64,000 bases of DNA from Caldilineaceae bacterium. GTDB lineage: Bacteria > Chloroflexota > Anaerolineae > Caldilineales > Caldilineaceae. The position numbers and the translations under genes are program-made. The number at the start of each line of letters is the position of its first letter. Positions within the stretch are counted from its first letter, which is position 1. Of this stretch, positions 25,305 to 32,333 are shown piece by piece. The stretch lies in assembly GCA_022821585.1 (NCBI GenBank), contig JAJEDI010000053.1, forward strand, positions 1 through 64,000, written 5' to 3'. The notes under the pieces were generated by a model. That model saw only the letters and a program-made list of their open reading frames with translations, made no database searches and was not told the DNA's origin.

Positions 25305-25790
25305 ATGTCCCCCGACTTGACCCGAATTCCAATCATGGAAGTAACGGAAGAAAAAGAGATCGTCGACACGCTGAAGTCGCACGGTCTCAATGAAGTGGCC
25401 TCCCGGCTTGTCCAACTAAGAGAAATGATCGCCGAAGATCCAGATGAGTCGGACTTGGTAACTGAGTCAATGCGATCATTCGCCGAATTCATCCTGCAGG
25501 AGACCCACCTCCCAGTTCCAGAGATCGGCGCCGGCCCCGAAGGGTTCGTGGAAGCCGAGTGGCGCATTCCGTCAAGCGGTGAAAGGAAGGCCGCTTCAGA
25601 CGAGAGCTACTGGGGCCGCGGCGACGGCATCCTCGCCATGAAGTTTCTACCCACCGGGCTTGTCCGCTTCGCCGCAACCTCAGGGCCAACCGGGCAGGGC
25701 AAAGAACGACTCCGAACCAGCGGAAATCTACCCAGGAGCAGCATTTTGTCCGCCATTCAGCCCTTCATTTCCCGTTTGGCAGTTCAATAA
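25305..25790 (+). CDS. Hypothetical protein
   Basis: The 161-residue product starts MSPDLTRIPIMEVTEEKEIV. Its N-terminal half is helical and acidic (DTLKSHGLNEVASRLVQLREMIAEDPDE). Its C-terminal half has strand-like phrases with aromatic and Gly residues (GFVEAEWRIPS, GDGILAMKFLPTGLVRFAATSG) and ends in an amphipathic helix. The I-E-A-EW / G-ILAM-FLP-G-VRFAA layout looks like a conserved small-protein family found beside toxin-antitoxin-like genes, but I cannot name it. TGAGAAG lies seven nt before the ATG. Codon use is mixed, less C-ending than in the transporter genes. Confidence 0.5.
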   Translation: MSPDLTRIPIMEVTEEKEIVDTLKSHGLNEVASRLVQLREMIAEDPDESDLVTESMRSFAEFILQETHLPVPEIGAGPEGFVEAEWRIPSSGERKAASDESYWGRGDGILAMKFLPTGLVRFAATSGPTGQGKERLRTSGNLPRSSILSAIQPFISRLAVQ

Positions 25791-25871
25791 ACGCGCCCGC
25801 ACTGCCTGCTCACTCGCGTTTCTGACTCTTGAATGCTTCATCTACGATGTCTGAGTACCCTTACTTCCTCT

Positions 25872-26093
25872 ATGAAAATGACTTACGATCGCGAAGTAGA
25901 TGCCCTATACATCCGCTTCACAGACACCACCGTAACCACGAAACACCTCGAAGACGGCATCGCCCTCGACTACGACGCCGCCAACCATCTCGCCGGCATC
26001 GAAATCCTCGACGCCGCCCAGCGCGTAGCCAACCAAGCGATGTTGAAGCAAACTTCCCGCAGCGACAGCGCATGCGACGAATCTGATTCCTGA
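25872..26093 (+). CDS. DUF2283 protein
   Basis: The product begins MKMTYDREVDALYIRFTDTTV and holds the DUF2283 core: D-EVDALYIRF, then LEDGIALDYDAANHLAGIEILDAAQRV. The family usually ends after about 65 residues; this one has a 15-residue Ser/Asp-rich tail. The frame is open upstream to 25833 without family similarity, so the ATG at 25872 (or 25878) is preferred. DUF2283 proteins are often encoded next to DUF4258 toxins and may act as antitoxins. Here the partner at 26144 follows after 50 bp. Confidence 0.7.
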   Translation: MKMTYDREVDALYIRFTDTTVTTKHLEDGIALDYDAANHLAGIEILDAAQRVANQAMLKQTSRSDSACDESDS

Positions 26094-26143
26094 GCGCATC
26101 GACTGCGACATTTGATGCTAATCGGGTCCGTCCAAGAAGTCCA

Positions 26144-26425
26144 ATGGATACGTCAGCAGGCAATGGAAACAAACAACCACTAAGATTCACGAGACACGCA
26201 GTGGATGCAATGGCGGAACGGAATATTCCCGCGGAATGGGTACAGCGCGTGGTAGCTGAACCGATGCTGCGCCTGCCCGATCCACTTGACCCGATGGTAG
26301 AGCGATTTTTTCGATCTATACCTGAACAAGACGATCGCGTCTTGCGTGTAGCTGTGAACACCAATGTTGCACCTTGGCGGGTAGTGAGTGTATTCTTTGA
26401 CCGGAACATGCGAGGAAAACTATGA
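26144..26425 (+). CDS. DUF4258 protein (putative toxin)
   Basis: The 93-residue product has the DUF4258 pattern: an N-terminal RFTRHAVDAMAERNIPAEWVQRVV (the 'T-HA--RM-ERGI' helix) followed by an internal strand with an arginine (DDRVLRVAVNTNVAPWRVVSVFFDR) and a basic C-terminus. DUF4258 is related to BrnT/RelE-type small toxins and is regularly paired with DUF2283. Its stop codon overlaps the start of the DUF2283 gene by four nt (ATGA), so the two are co-translated. Toxin activity is inferred from this pairing. Confidence 0.75.
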   Translation: MDTSAGNGNKQPLRFTRHAVDAMAERNIPAEWVQRVVAEPMLRLPDPLDPMVERFFRSIPEQDDRVLRVAVNTNVAPWRVVSVFFDRNMRGKL

Positions 26426-26622
26426 AACTCCACATCGACAAAGAAGCCGACGCCCTTTACCTCCGCCTCGACGGTTCCGCCATCGTCGAATCCGAAGAAG
26501 TCGCGCCCGGCGTCGTCCTCGACTACAACGAGTCCAATCAAGTCGTCGGTATTGAAATGCTCCATCTCTCGAAACGCTCTGCCGACCTGAATCTCTCCAC
26601 TCTGGAGCTCGTAACAGTCTGA
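26422..26622 (+). CDS. DUF2283 protein (putative antitoxin)
   Basis: A 66-residue protein with the full family pattern MKLHIDKEADALYLRLDG, EEVAPGVVLDYNESNQVVGIEMLHLSKRS. It is encoded directly after and overlapping the DUF4258 gene. The product at 27124 is nearly the same protein (over two thirds identical by eye), pointing to a recent local duplication. The small size and lack of signal peptide suggest a cytoplasmic partner protein. Confidence 0.75.
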   Translation: MKLHIDKEADALYLRLDGSAIVESEEVAPGVVLDYNESNQVVGIEMLHLSKRSADLNLSTLELVTV

Positions 26623-26958
26623 CTGGCTATTCCTCTCCTTCGCGCCCACTTCTCATTTGCCTTGCCCACCTTATCCGTCTATAAGCAAACTGCCTATCCA
26701 TTTAGTGGTCCTGTGAGTTACACTGACCTCACTGCAGCTGTAGCGTTTGGCAATCTTGGAGGTCCAGCCTTTTCAGTATGTGTTCTCGGAACTCCACCTA
26801 TACCACGGGTCGATAATTTACATTCCCTTAGGGAATAAACGTCCTCCGATATACGCTGCATTGGGCTCCAAAAAAATTGGGCCACGAGCCACGTCGTACA
26901 GAGGATCATTTTGGCTAGTGCCTGAAGTACGGTGTCATGCTCATGAATCATCGATGTG
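26623..26958. other. Intergenic stretch between DUF2283 gene copies
   Basis: The 336 bp are richer in A+T than the surroundings and hold a CCTTAGGG palindrome near 26826-26833. No gene is supported. The stretch may have carried the lost 5' end of the following fragment. Confidence 0.4.
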
Positions 26959-27084
26959 CACCATCTCGCCGGCATCGAAATCCTCGACGCCGCCCGGCGC
27001 GTGCACAACCCGGAAACATTCAAGAAAGTTCTCTTCGAAAAAGTACCCGCCCGCGAGATTAAGAACCAAGTCGCAGCCAGTTAG
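26959..27084 (+). pseudogene. Truncated DUF2283 gene remnant
   Basis: An open stretch reads HHLAGIEILDAARRVHNPETF and ends at TAG 27084. It matches the C-terminal half of the DUF2283 protein at 25872 (NHLAGIEILDAAQRV) but has no N-terminal half, start codon or ribosome site. Its C-terminal tail (KKVLFEKVPAREIKNQVAAS) probably shows how that family branch originally ended. Confidence 0.6.
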
Positions 27085-27123
27085 GTAGGTAAACTCGTGG
27101 CTGCGGACTAACCCTCCAAACCC

Positions 27124-27324
27124 ATGAAACTCCACATCAACCAAGAAGCCGACGCCCTCTACCTCCGCCTCAACGACGCCACCATCATCGAATCCCAAGA
27201 AGTCGCCCCCGGAATCGTCCTCGACTACAACGCAGCCAACCAGATCGCCGGCGTCGAAATGCTCCATCTGTCCAAACGATCCCCCAACCTGAACCTCACT
27301 ACCCTGGAACTCGTCATCTCCTGA
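27124..27324 (+). CDS. DUF2283 protein
   Basis: This 66-residue protein (MKLHINQEADALYLRLND...) is a close paralogue of 26422-26622, with the same length and C-terminus LNLTTLELVIS against LNLSTLELVTV. Here no DUF4258 gene precedes it; a DUF2283 remnant does. It would therefore be a lone antitoxin-like copy. No ribosome site is clear; CCAAACCC precedes the ATG. Confidence 0.7.
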   Translation: MKLHINQEADALYLRLNDATIIESQEVAPGIVLDYNAANQIAGVEMLHLSKRSPNLNLTTLELVIS

Positions 27325-27599
27325 CCAGCAAACCTCCCCAAAAATTCCAATTCGCAACCCAATCACCCTCCCCACCACATCCAATCTCCCAATTCCGGCA
27401 GCCATAGTTCCCTAAACCGGTCCCTTTTTGGCAAGAAACCACCGCGCAAATCTGCTAAGCTTTATGCCTGTCCGCAGCACGCATGGGAGAACCGGAATCC
27501 AAGTTCCATCCAAACTATGGCAATGCCGGATTCGGGTGAGTTACACACAACCCACTCCTGATCTGGCCGAATACCGTGTAGTAAGCTGTGGGCGAACCC

Positions 27600-27652
27600 G
27601 TCTTGTGCGGGGCAACGGTCAGACCCGACGCTGACACGACCCCGCACAAGAC
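27600..27652 (+). promoter_or_regulatory. Long hairpin just upstream of the secreted-protein pair
   Basis: A perfect 13-bp inverted repeat GTCTTGTGCGGGG (27600-27612) / CCCCGCACAAGAC (27640-27652) encloses 27 nt. It ends just before the GGGGAGAG ribosome site (27655-27662) of the gene at 27665, so folding could limit or expose translation initiation. Confidence 0.5.
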
Positions 27653-27664
27653 AAGGGGAGAGAA

Positions 27665-27985
27665 ATGTCCAAAGCTATGTTCGCCAGCCTGCTCGCAGCG
27701 CTTGTCATCGGATGCACAAGCGTCAGTGGCGTCGCAAGTTACTATCTCAACTCCATCTATTTCACCACCCGGAAACCCTTCGTCTACCCCTGCCAGGATT
27801 CAGGGACTGCAGGCAACTGCTGGGAATACACGGACCAGCCCGTACCCGAAGGTGCACAGTGGTACTATGCCTGGCCGTCTATCGACCCCACCCATATTCG
27901 CTACCAGCCGCAGAGAAGCTGCGTCCTCGACTTCCTCTACCATGACCCACTGCCCCCGGGAACGCTGAGGAGCGGACAGCGATGA
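27665..27985 (+). CDS. Small secreted protein, paralogue of the next gene
   Basis: GGGGAGAG lies just upstream of the ATG. The 106-residue product has a signal-like N-terminus (MSKAMFASLLAALVIGCTSV; Cys17 could be a lipobox but the context is poor). The mature part carries YPCQDSGTAGNCWEY, then W--A-PSIDPTHIRYQPQRSCVLDFLYHDPLPP. The layout YPC-x(n)-C-...-W-x2-W/P-...-C-LxDxLxxDxLPP is shared with the next gene, so both belong to one family. Cys positions suggest disulfides outside the cytoplasm. I do not recognise the family. The two genes overlap by four nt (ATGA). Confidence 0.55.
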   Translation: MSKAMFASLLAALVIGCTSVSGVASYYLNSIYFTTRKPFVYPCQDSGTAGNCWEYTDQPVPEGAQWYYAWPSIDPTHIRYQPQRSCVLDFLYHDPLPPGTLRSGQR

Positions 27986-28299
27986 CAAGACTCAGCATCC
28001 TGCTGGCAGCAGTGCTTCTCAGCACTGCATTCGGCGGATTCCTCGGACGGAAATACTTCACCTACGTCCTCTTCGTCGGCATTGAACCGATTCTCTACCC
28101 CTGTCCCTATTCGGAATCTTCATTTGCCCATTACCCGTGTACCTTCCAGCCACACCAGCCGGACCAGAACATCGCGGTCTGGTGGCACGGTTGGCCTACT
28201 CAGGATGGCCAGCGCACCGTCCCCCAGCCCAGCGGCAACTGCCTGCGCGACGTTCTCTTCTTTGACCACCTGCCGCCGCTGCACACCACCGGCCAATGA
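27982..28299 (+). CDS. Small secreted protein, paralogue of the previous gene
   Basis: The 105-residue product has a signal or anchor helix (MTRLSILLAAVLLSTAFGGFLG) and a mature part matching its neighbour: PILYPCPYSESSFAHYPCTF, then WWHGWPTQDGQRTVPQPSGNCLRDVLFFDHLPP. Shared features are YPC, a second Cys, an aromatic-W pair, PQPS--C and the end LFFDHLPP against LYHDPLPP. It overlaps the upstream gene by ATGA, so the products are made together and may form a heteromer. Function is unknown. Confidence 0.55.
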   Translation: MTRLSILLAAVLLSTAFGGFLGRKYFTYVLFVGIEPILYPCPYSESSFAHYPCTFQPHQPDQNIAVWWHGWPTQDGQRTVPQPSGNCLRDVLFFDHLPPLHTTGQ

Positions 28300-28457
28300 T
28301 CACCTCCCAGTTTTCCAAATCATCCGTCAGACTGAACTCTGCGCCTGAACAACCCGGATGCGTCCAAACGTTTCGGCTTCGAGAGCAACCTCAATATAAG
28401 GACTGACAATCATTCGCAGCCATGTCGCAATCACCTTCATCAGAAATCCCCCGATTT

Positions 28458-28499
28458 GCCCGTTGCTGACTCCATCAGTTCGGACACTCAGCAACGGGC
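28458..28499. other. Inverted repeat (possible terminator without T-run)
   Basis: GCCCGTTGCTGA (28458-28469) pairs perfectly with TCAGCAACGGGC (28488-28499) across an 18-nt loop. It lies 160 bp after the secreted-protein pair and could end that transcript, but no T-tract follows. Confidence 0.5.
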
Positions 28500-28524
28500 G
28501 AACACCGCTTCTGACGTCCGCCCG

Positions 28525-28725
28525 GCTCTCGTAATCCTGCGTAACTACTCGCGATCTCTCGTCCTACGATCATACGAGCCCTCACCGAGTTCCCTGCGCG
28601 ACTATCATCCTGACGGATTCCATTGAGCCCTCCATTAAGCGCCAGACAACCGTCCAACACACGTGAACGCGCGTAGACACGCATAATCTTTCGTACCAAG
28701 CTCATACGAACTGCTCACGAGCTCC
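28525..28725. repeat. 10-11-bp phased CTCGTAA repeat array, copy 3 (degenerate)
   Basis: Two blocks are seen. The first is CTCTCGTAATC, CTGCGTAACTA, CTCGCGAT, CTCTCGTCC (about 28526-28563). The second is CACGTGAA, CGCGCGTAGA, CACGCATAAT, CTTTCGTACC, CTCATACGAA, CTGCTCACGA (about 28660-28722). Spacing is again near one helical turn. It ends about 65 bp before the cysH leader promoter. Confidence 0.45.
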
Positions 28726-28790
28726 CAACCCCCCGCCTTCCTGCAATTCCGGCTCCGGACAACCTGGCTCAGATAAAGCTTTTATCGAAC

Positions 28791-28819
28791 TTGACACGCC
28801 TCTTAACCTTGTGTATACT
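28791..28819 (+). promoter_or_regulatory. Strong sigma70-type promoter of the cysH leader
   Basis: A perfect TTGACA (28791-28796), 17 bp, then TATACT (28814-28819). Transcription would start near 28826, giving a leader of about 480 nt before the cysH start at 29309. Confidence 0.75.
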
Positions 28820-28825
28820 GGCCCC

Positions 28826-28917
28826 TAACCTCACATAAGTGGGGCGAAGCGGCTAGGCAGAGCCTGCCCAAAGGCCTTGCCGGCACTTCATATCAGGCCG
28901 AGAAGGAGTACAAGGAA
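28826..28917 (+). promoter_or_regulatory. Structured 5' leader upstream of the polycysteine ORF
   Basis: AAGTG (28837-28841) can pair with CACTT (28884-28888) and encloses a GGCAG-AGC-CTGCC hairpin (28856-28868) and an AAGGCCTT palindrome. It does not match a riboswitch class that I know. The AAGGAG ribosome site of the leader ORF follows at 28902-28907. Confidence 0.35.
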
Positions 28918-29061
28918 ATGCGTATCCAAACGTATGACCAACCGAGTCGGGCGGCCTCGCCCGGCAGACAATCCCATCTGTCCCACTCCGACACGATTGT
29001 CATCTCCTCCTCCAGCTGCTTGTGTACCACCTCCTCCTGTTGTTGCTCCTGTTGTTGTTAA
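28918..29061 (+). CDS. Polycysteine leader peptide (47 aa), likely attenuator ORF for cysH
   Basis: ATG 28918 has AAGGAG at 28902-28907. The 47-residue peptide has a polar N-terminal half (MRIQTYDQPSRAASPG...) and ends SSSSCLCTTSSCCCSCCC before TAA 29059-29061. Eight of the last 14 residues are Cys, six of them coded by TGT, while all six Cys codons in cysH are TGC. It lies between a strong promoter and a gene for cysteine biosynthesis, about 250 nt upstream of it. Polycysteine leader ORFs that sense charged tRNA-Cys by ribosome stalling are known in mycobacteria. This is the same logic in a different phylum, and the Ser run adds the cysteine precursor. An azole-forming RiPP precursor would look similar, but no YcaO or dehydrogenase gene is in the window. 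Confidence 0.65.
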   Translation: MRIQTYDQPSRAASPGRQSHLSHSDTIVISSSSCLCTTSSCCCSCCC

Positions 29062-29063
29062 TT

Positions 29064-29134
29064 CCCTGACAGGCTCATCCAACAGAAACGTGCGTCAACC
29101 CTGCGTGGACAGGGCTACCAAATATTAGACGCAC
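29064..29134 (+). promoter_or_regulatory. Mutually exclusive RNA stems after the polycysteine ORF (putative attenuator)
   Basis: CAGGG (29110-29114) can pair with CCCTG right after the leader stop (29064-29068) or with the local CCCTG at 29099-29103 (loop CGTGGA), but not both. The local hairpin is enclosed by GTGCGTC (29090-29096) / GACGCAC (29128-29134). A ribosome stalled on the last Cys codons would cover the first CCCTG. No strong T-run follows (only a TTTCTTCTTC stretch at about 29159-29168), so the mechanism may be translational or Rho-dependent. Confidence 0.45.
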
Positions 29135-29308
29135 CTCACCGCGATGAGCGCCCGCTAACTTTCTTCTTCACAACTGAATCAGTCCCATATCCGTAGCCCC
29201 ATTGCCGTGGCGTGCCAACCTTTTGCGCAAACCCTTTACCATTGCGCAGGCACCGCAAATAGACCGTCATCGTGGCTGTGGATAGGATGAAATATAGAGG
29301 AACAGACT

Positions 29309-30034
29309 GTGATTGCTTTCGTGCAGGAAACACTCTCGTTTGATACCTGGCAACCGGATGCTATTAACCACTTCAACTGCCGCCTGGAAGAGTATTCCGC
29401 AGAAGAGATTCTGGCGTGGGCGATAGAACAGTTCGGTGAAGGCTTTTCAATCGGATCAGCCTTCGGCGCCAGCGGCATGGCGTTGATCGACATCGCCATG
29501 CGCATCAACCCCGATGTAGACATCTTCTACATCGACACCGACTACTTCTTCCCCGAAACCCTCGCCCTCATCGACCGCGCCCAGCGCCACTACAACCGCC
29601 CCTTCCGCCGCGTTTCGCCCGACATGACCATCGCCGACCAGGAGCGGACCCACGGCCCCGACCTCTACCGCAGCAACCCGGACCGGTGCTGCAGCATCCG
29701 CAAAGTCGCACCCATGGGAGAGGCCCTGCAAGGCAGCACCGCTTGGGTATCGGCACTGCGCCGCGACCAGTCGCCCACCCGCGCCGGAACACCCGTCCTG
29801 CGCTGGAACGACAAGTACAGTGTCGTAAAGATCTCTCCCCTGGTAAAATGGTCCGAAGCCGACGTCTGGGCCTACATCCACACCCACGACGTCCCCTACA
29901 ACGAGTTGCACGAGCAAAACTACCCTAGCATCGGCTGCTGGCCCTGCACACAGGCCGTCCAACCCGGCGGCGACTTGCGCGCCGGCCGCTGGGTCGGGCT
30001 CAACAAGCTCGAATGCGGACTCCATCTTACCTAG
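29309..30034 (+). CDS. cysH: Adenylyl-sulfate (APS) reductase, CysH family
   Basis: GTG at 29309 has AGAGGA eight nt upstream. The 241-residue product carries the PP-loop-like GSAFGASGMALIDIA (residues 49-63), the YIDTDYFFPET substrate region and R-D-SPTRAG (about 152-160). It has both Cys pairs of the 4Fe-4S-containing branch, Cys127-Cys128 and Cys210-x2-Cys213, and the catalytic tail ECGLH (Cys236) followed by only two residues. The iron-sulfur Cys set indicates reduction of APS rather than PAPS to sulfite, using thioredoxin. It is cytoplasmic and is the second-committed step of sulfate assimilation to cysteine. A siroheme-related chelatase gene follows 54 nt downstream. The polycysteine leader suggests control by cysteine supply. 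Confidence 0.92.
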   Translation: MIAFVQETLSFDTWQPDAINHFNCRLEEYSAEEILAWAIEQFGEGFSIGSAFGASGMALIDIAMRINPDVDIFYIDTDYFFPETLALIDRAQRHYNRPFRRVSPDMTIADQERTHGPDLYRSNPDRCCSIRKVAPMGEALQGSTAWVSALRRDQSPTRAGTPVLRWNDKYSVVKISPLVKWSEADVWAYIHTHDVPYNELHEQNYPSIGCWPCTQAVQPGGDLRAGRWVGLNKLECGLHLT

Positions 30035-30088
30035 AGCTGGTTCTCGTTGGTCCGGTTCCGGAGGCCAGCGACGGCCGGCCGCGAACCA

Positions 30089-30841
30089 ATGAACAGCATC
30101 GTCCTCATCGGCCACGGCAGCCTGCACAGTGACAGTGGCGCCTCCATGATCCGGCTGGCTGCACGCCTGCGTGAACGCGGTGTCGCACCAATCGCCGAGG
30201 CCGGCTTCCTCAACTTCAGCCGCCCCACCATCGCCGAAGCCGTCGCCAAATGCGCCGGCGCCGGCGCAACCTCTGTCATCATCCAACCTTACTTCCTTAT
30301 CGATGGCGTCTATGTCCAGGAGGACCTGCCCACCGACGTCGCCAAAGTCGCCGCACAGTTCCCACAACTGACTATCCGCGTCGCGCCCTGTTTCGGCTTC
30401 CATGAAAAGCTGGCCGCCATCGCCCTCGAGCGCGTCCAAACCGTCGACCCGGCGCCGGGCGCGGCCAACGGAACACAGTCCGCACTCCTGGTCATGGCCC
30501 ACGGCACACCCCTCGAACACGCCAACCAACCCGTCAGACAAATGACCGCCTGGCTGCACGCGCAGACACCCTACTCCCTCGCTGCAACCGCCTATCTCGA
30601 CTGCAACACGCCCCGCATCGCCGACGCCATCGACGCTCTCGCTGCCCAGGGCGCACGCAAAATCGTCGCCCTGCCCTACTTCCTCCACCGCGGCCGCCAT
30701 CTCCGTCAGGACCTGCCGCAACTCCTGGCCGCCGCCCGCCGCCGCCACCCCAACCTCACCCTCCTCGAAGCACCCCACCTCGACTACGACCTGCGCCTCA
30801 CCGACGTCATAACCGACCGCATCAGCGAGTTGACCCTCTGA
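30089..30841 (+). CDS. Sirohydrochlorin chelatase (CbiX/SirB family), two-domain
   Basis: From ATG 30089 the 250-residue protein contains two CbiX units. The first begins MNSIVLIGHGSLHSDSG with the catalytic HG and has VIIQPYFLIDGVYVQEDLP. The second has ALLVMAHGTPLEHAN and IVALPYFLHRGRHLRQDLP. Two metal-binding His (HGS, HGT) match the long-type chelatases. They insert iron or cobalt into sirohydrochlorin to make siroheme or the cobalamin precursor. Next to APS reductase, siroheme for sulfite reductase is the likely product. An in-frame start at 30047 lacks family similarity. The sulfite reductase itself is outside the window. Confidence 0.88.
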   Translation: MNSIVLIGHGSLHSDSGASMIRLAARLRERGVAPIAEAGFLNFSRPTIAEAVAKCAGAGATSVIIQPYFLIDGVYVQEDLPTDVAKVAAQFPQLTIRVAPCFGFHEKLAAIALERVQTVDPAPGAANGTQSALLVMAHGTPLEHANQPVRQMTAWLHAQTPYSLAATAYLDCNTPRIADAIDALAAQGARKIVALPYFLHRGRHLRQDLPQLLAAARRRHPNLTLLEAPHLDYDLRLTDVITDRISELTL

Positions 30842-30943
30842 CAACAGCCTTTCCCCCTTGCGCTTACCAGCGAATCAGATGACAATGTTGCATACACCAC
30901 CACAGCGTGCGCCCGCTGACCACGAACCACTGACCACTACAAA

Positions 30944-32152
30944 ATGACTACCAAAAATGATTTCTCTCCCAAGCCGGTCTTCTCGCTCGAAGGCTCAGGC
31001 CGGGAGACGCCGCCTACAGGGCTGATCTCCCCGGCACGCTACGTGCAAGGGCCCGCTCTCCTCGACTATCTTGGCCGTTTCCTGGCGCTGGTCCCCAGCA
31101 CACGACCCGCAGTCTACATCAGCGCCGGTGGACTGCGCCGCCACGGCGAGCAACTGCTCGGCGGCCTGCGCGCCACGCAGATCGAGGCGACGGTTGAAAT
31201 CTTCGAGGGCGAGTGCTCCTACACTGAGATCGAGCGCGCCGCCGCCAGCCTGCAAGCGCAGGACACGCCCTTCGACAGCCTGATCGCGGTCGGAGGCGGC
31301 AAATGTCTCGACGCGGGCAAATGCGTTGCCGCCCGGCTCGATATCCCCGTCGTCATCGTCCCCACCATCGCCTCCACCGACGCGCCCTGCTCCGCCCTAT
31401 CGGTCATCTACACCGACGAAGGCATCGCCCACGGCGGCGAATCCTTCCCGGACAGCCCCGCATTTGTAGTGGTCGATTCCCAACTGATCGCGGCCGCGCC
31501 CGTACGCTACCTGGTGGCCGGCATGGGCGATGCACTCGCCACCCGCTACGAAGCGCGTACCTGCTACCGCAACCCGGCCGGCCGCGCCGTCATCGGCGGA
31601 CGCCCCACCATCGCCGCCCAGGCCATCGCCGAACTCTGCGCCCGGACCGTCTTCGAAGATGGCGTCGCCGCCGCTGAAGCCAACTACCGCGGCGAGACCA
31701 ATCCCGCCCTGGAGCGCGTCATCGAAGCCAACACGTTACTGAGCGGCATCGGCTTCGAAAGCGGCGGTGTCACCGCGGCCCACGCCGTTGCCATGGGCTT
31801 CACGCGCCTGCCCGTCGCACGCGAAAGCTACCTGCACGGTGAGATGGTTGCCTTGGGACTGCTCACCCAGCTGACTCTGGAGCAGTCCTTGGACGAATGC
31901 AAACAGGTCGCCCGTTTCTGCGCCGAAATCGGCCTGCCTACCCATCTGGCCCAGCTCTCCATCGACGCCGTAGCCGACGGCCCCGCATTGCAAGATGCCA
32001 TGGCCCACAGCGCCGCCACGCCGCTCATGGACAACGAGCCTTTCGACGTCACACCTGAAAACACCTGGTCCGCCCTCCTGCAGGCCGACGAAATCGGCCG
32101 CGCCGCCACCGCCGCCGTCGGCGACCACGCCTACCACCGCCTGCGAGCATAA
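30944..32152 (+). CDS. Glycerol-dehydrogenase-like, iron/zinc-containing alcohol dehydrogenase
   Basis: The 402-residue protein shows the GldA pattern: ISPARYVQGPALLDYLGRFL at the start, the NAD-binding GGGKCLDAGKCVAARLDIPVVIVPTIASTDAPCS (the ASTDAP phrase is diagnostic), and VRYLVAGMGDALATRYEA (Asp ligand). Metal-binding His are in GGVTAAHAVAMGF and SYLHGEMVALGLL. It should oxidise glycerol or a similar polyol to the ketone with NAD+ in the cytoplasm. The N-terminus has about 20 extra residues (MTTKNDFSPKPVFSLEGSGRE). Only a CTGACCACT-type repeat precedes the start (30915-30940), so the ribosome site is unclear. Sirohydrochlorin chelatase lies upstream without evident link. Confidence 0.85.
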   Translation: MTTKNDFSPKPVFSLEGSGRETPPTGLISPARYVQGPALLDYLGRFLALVPSTRPAVYISAGGLRRHGEQLLGGLRATQIEATVEIFEGECSYTEIERAAASLQAQDTPFDSLIAVGGGKCLDAGKCVAARLDIPVVIVPTIASTDAPCSALSVIYTDEGIAHGGESFPDSPAFVVVDSQLIAAAPVRYLVAGMGDALATRYEARTCYRNPAGRAVIGGRPTIAAQAIAELCARTVFEDGVAAAEANYRGETNPALERVIEANTLLSGIGFESGGVTAAHAVAMGFTRLPVARESYLHGEMVALGLLTQLTLEQSLDECKQVARFCAEIGLPTHLAQLSIDAVADGPALQDAMAHSAATPLMDNEPFDVTPENTWSALLQADEIGRAATAAVGDHAYHRLRA

Positions 32153-32221
32153 CTCGTTCCTTCTCCGCCCGCCCTCCGCCTTCACCGCGCCCTTATTGAC
32201 CAGGGACGTAGCCGCCAGCCC

Positions 32222-32249
32222 TTGCACGCAACGCCCGTAACGCTATAAT
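32222..32249 (+). promoter_or_regulatory. Promoter of the CoA-transferase gene
   Basis: TTGCAC (32222-32227), 16-bp spacer, perfect TATAAT (32244-32249). A start near 32256 would leave a leader of about 78 nt with AAGGTGA before the ATG at 32334. Confidence 0.6.
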
Positions 32250-32333
32250 GAATCCATCGCAACGCCTTGGCCGCGTGGTTCCATTCTGCCCGAATTCACG
32301 CGACCGCCTCTCCCGCAAAGGTGAATCTGACCG

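Larger units (their letters stand above)
28300..28790. other. Intergenic region with inverted repeat and phased repeat array
   Basis: Nothing coding is supported. It holds a 12-bp inverted repeat (28458-28499) and the third CTCGTAA-type array, both annotated separately, before the cysH leader promoter. Confidence 0.5.

Noticed and set aside
28918-29061. Reading the Cys/Ser-rich peptide as an azole-type (streptolysin-S-like) RiPP precursor
   Set aside because: No cyclodehydratase/YcaO, dehydrogenase, protease or exporter gene nearby; position before cysH fits an attenuator better. Kept only as an alternative.
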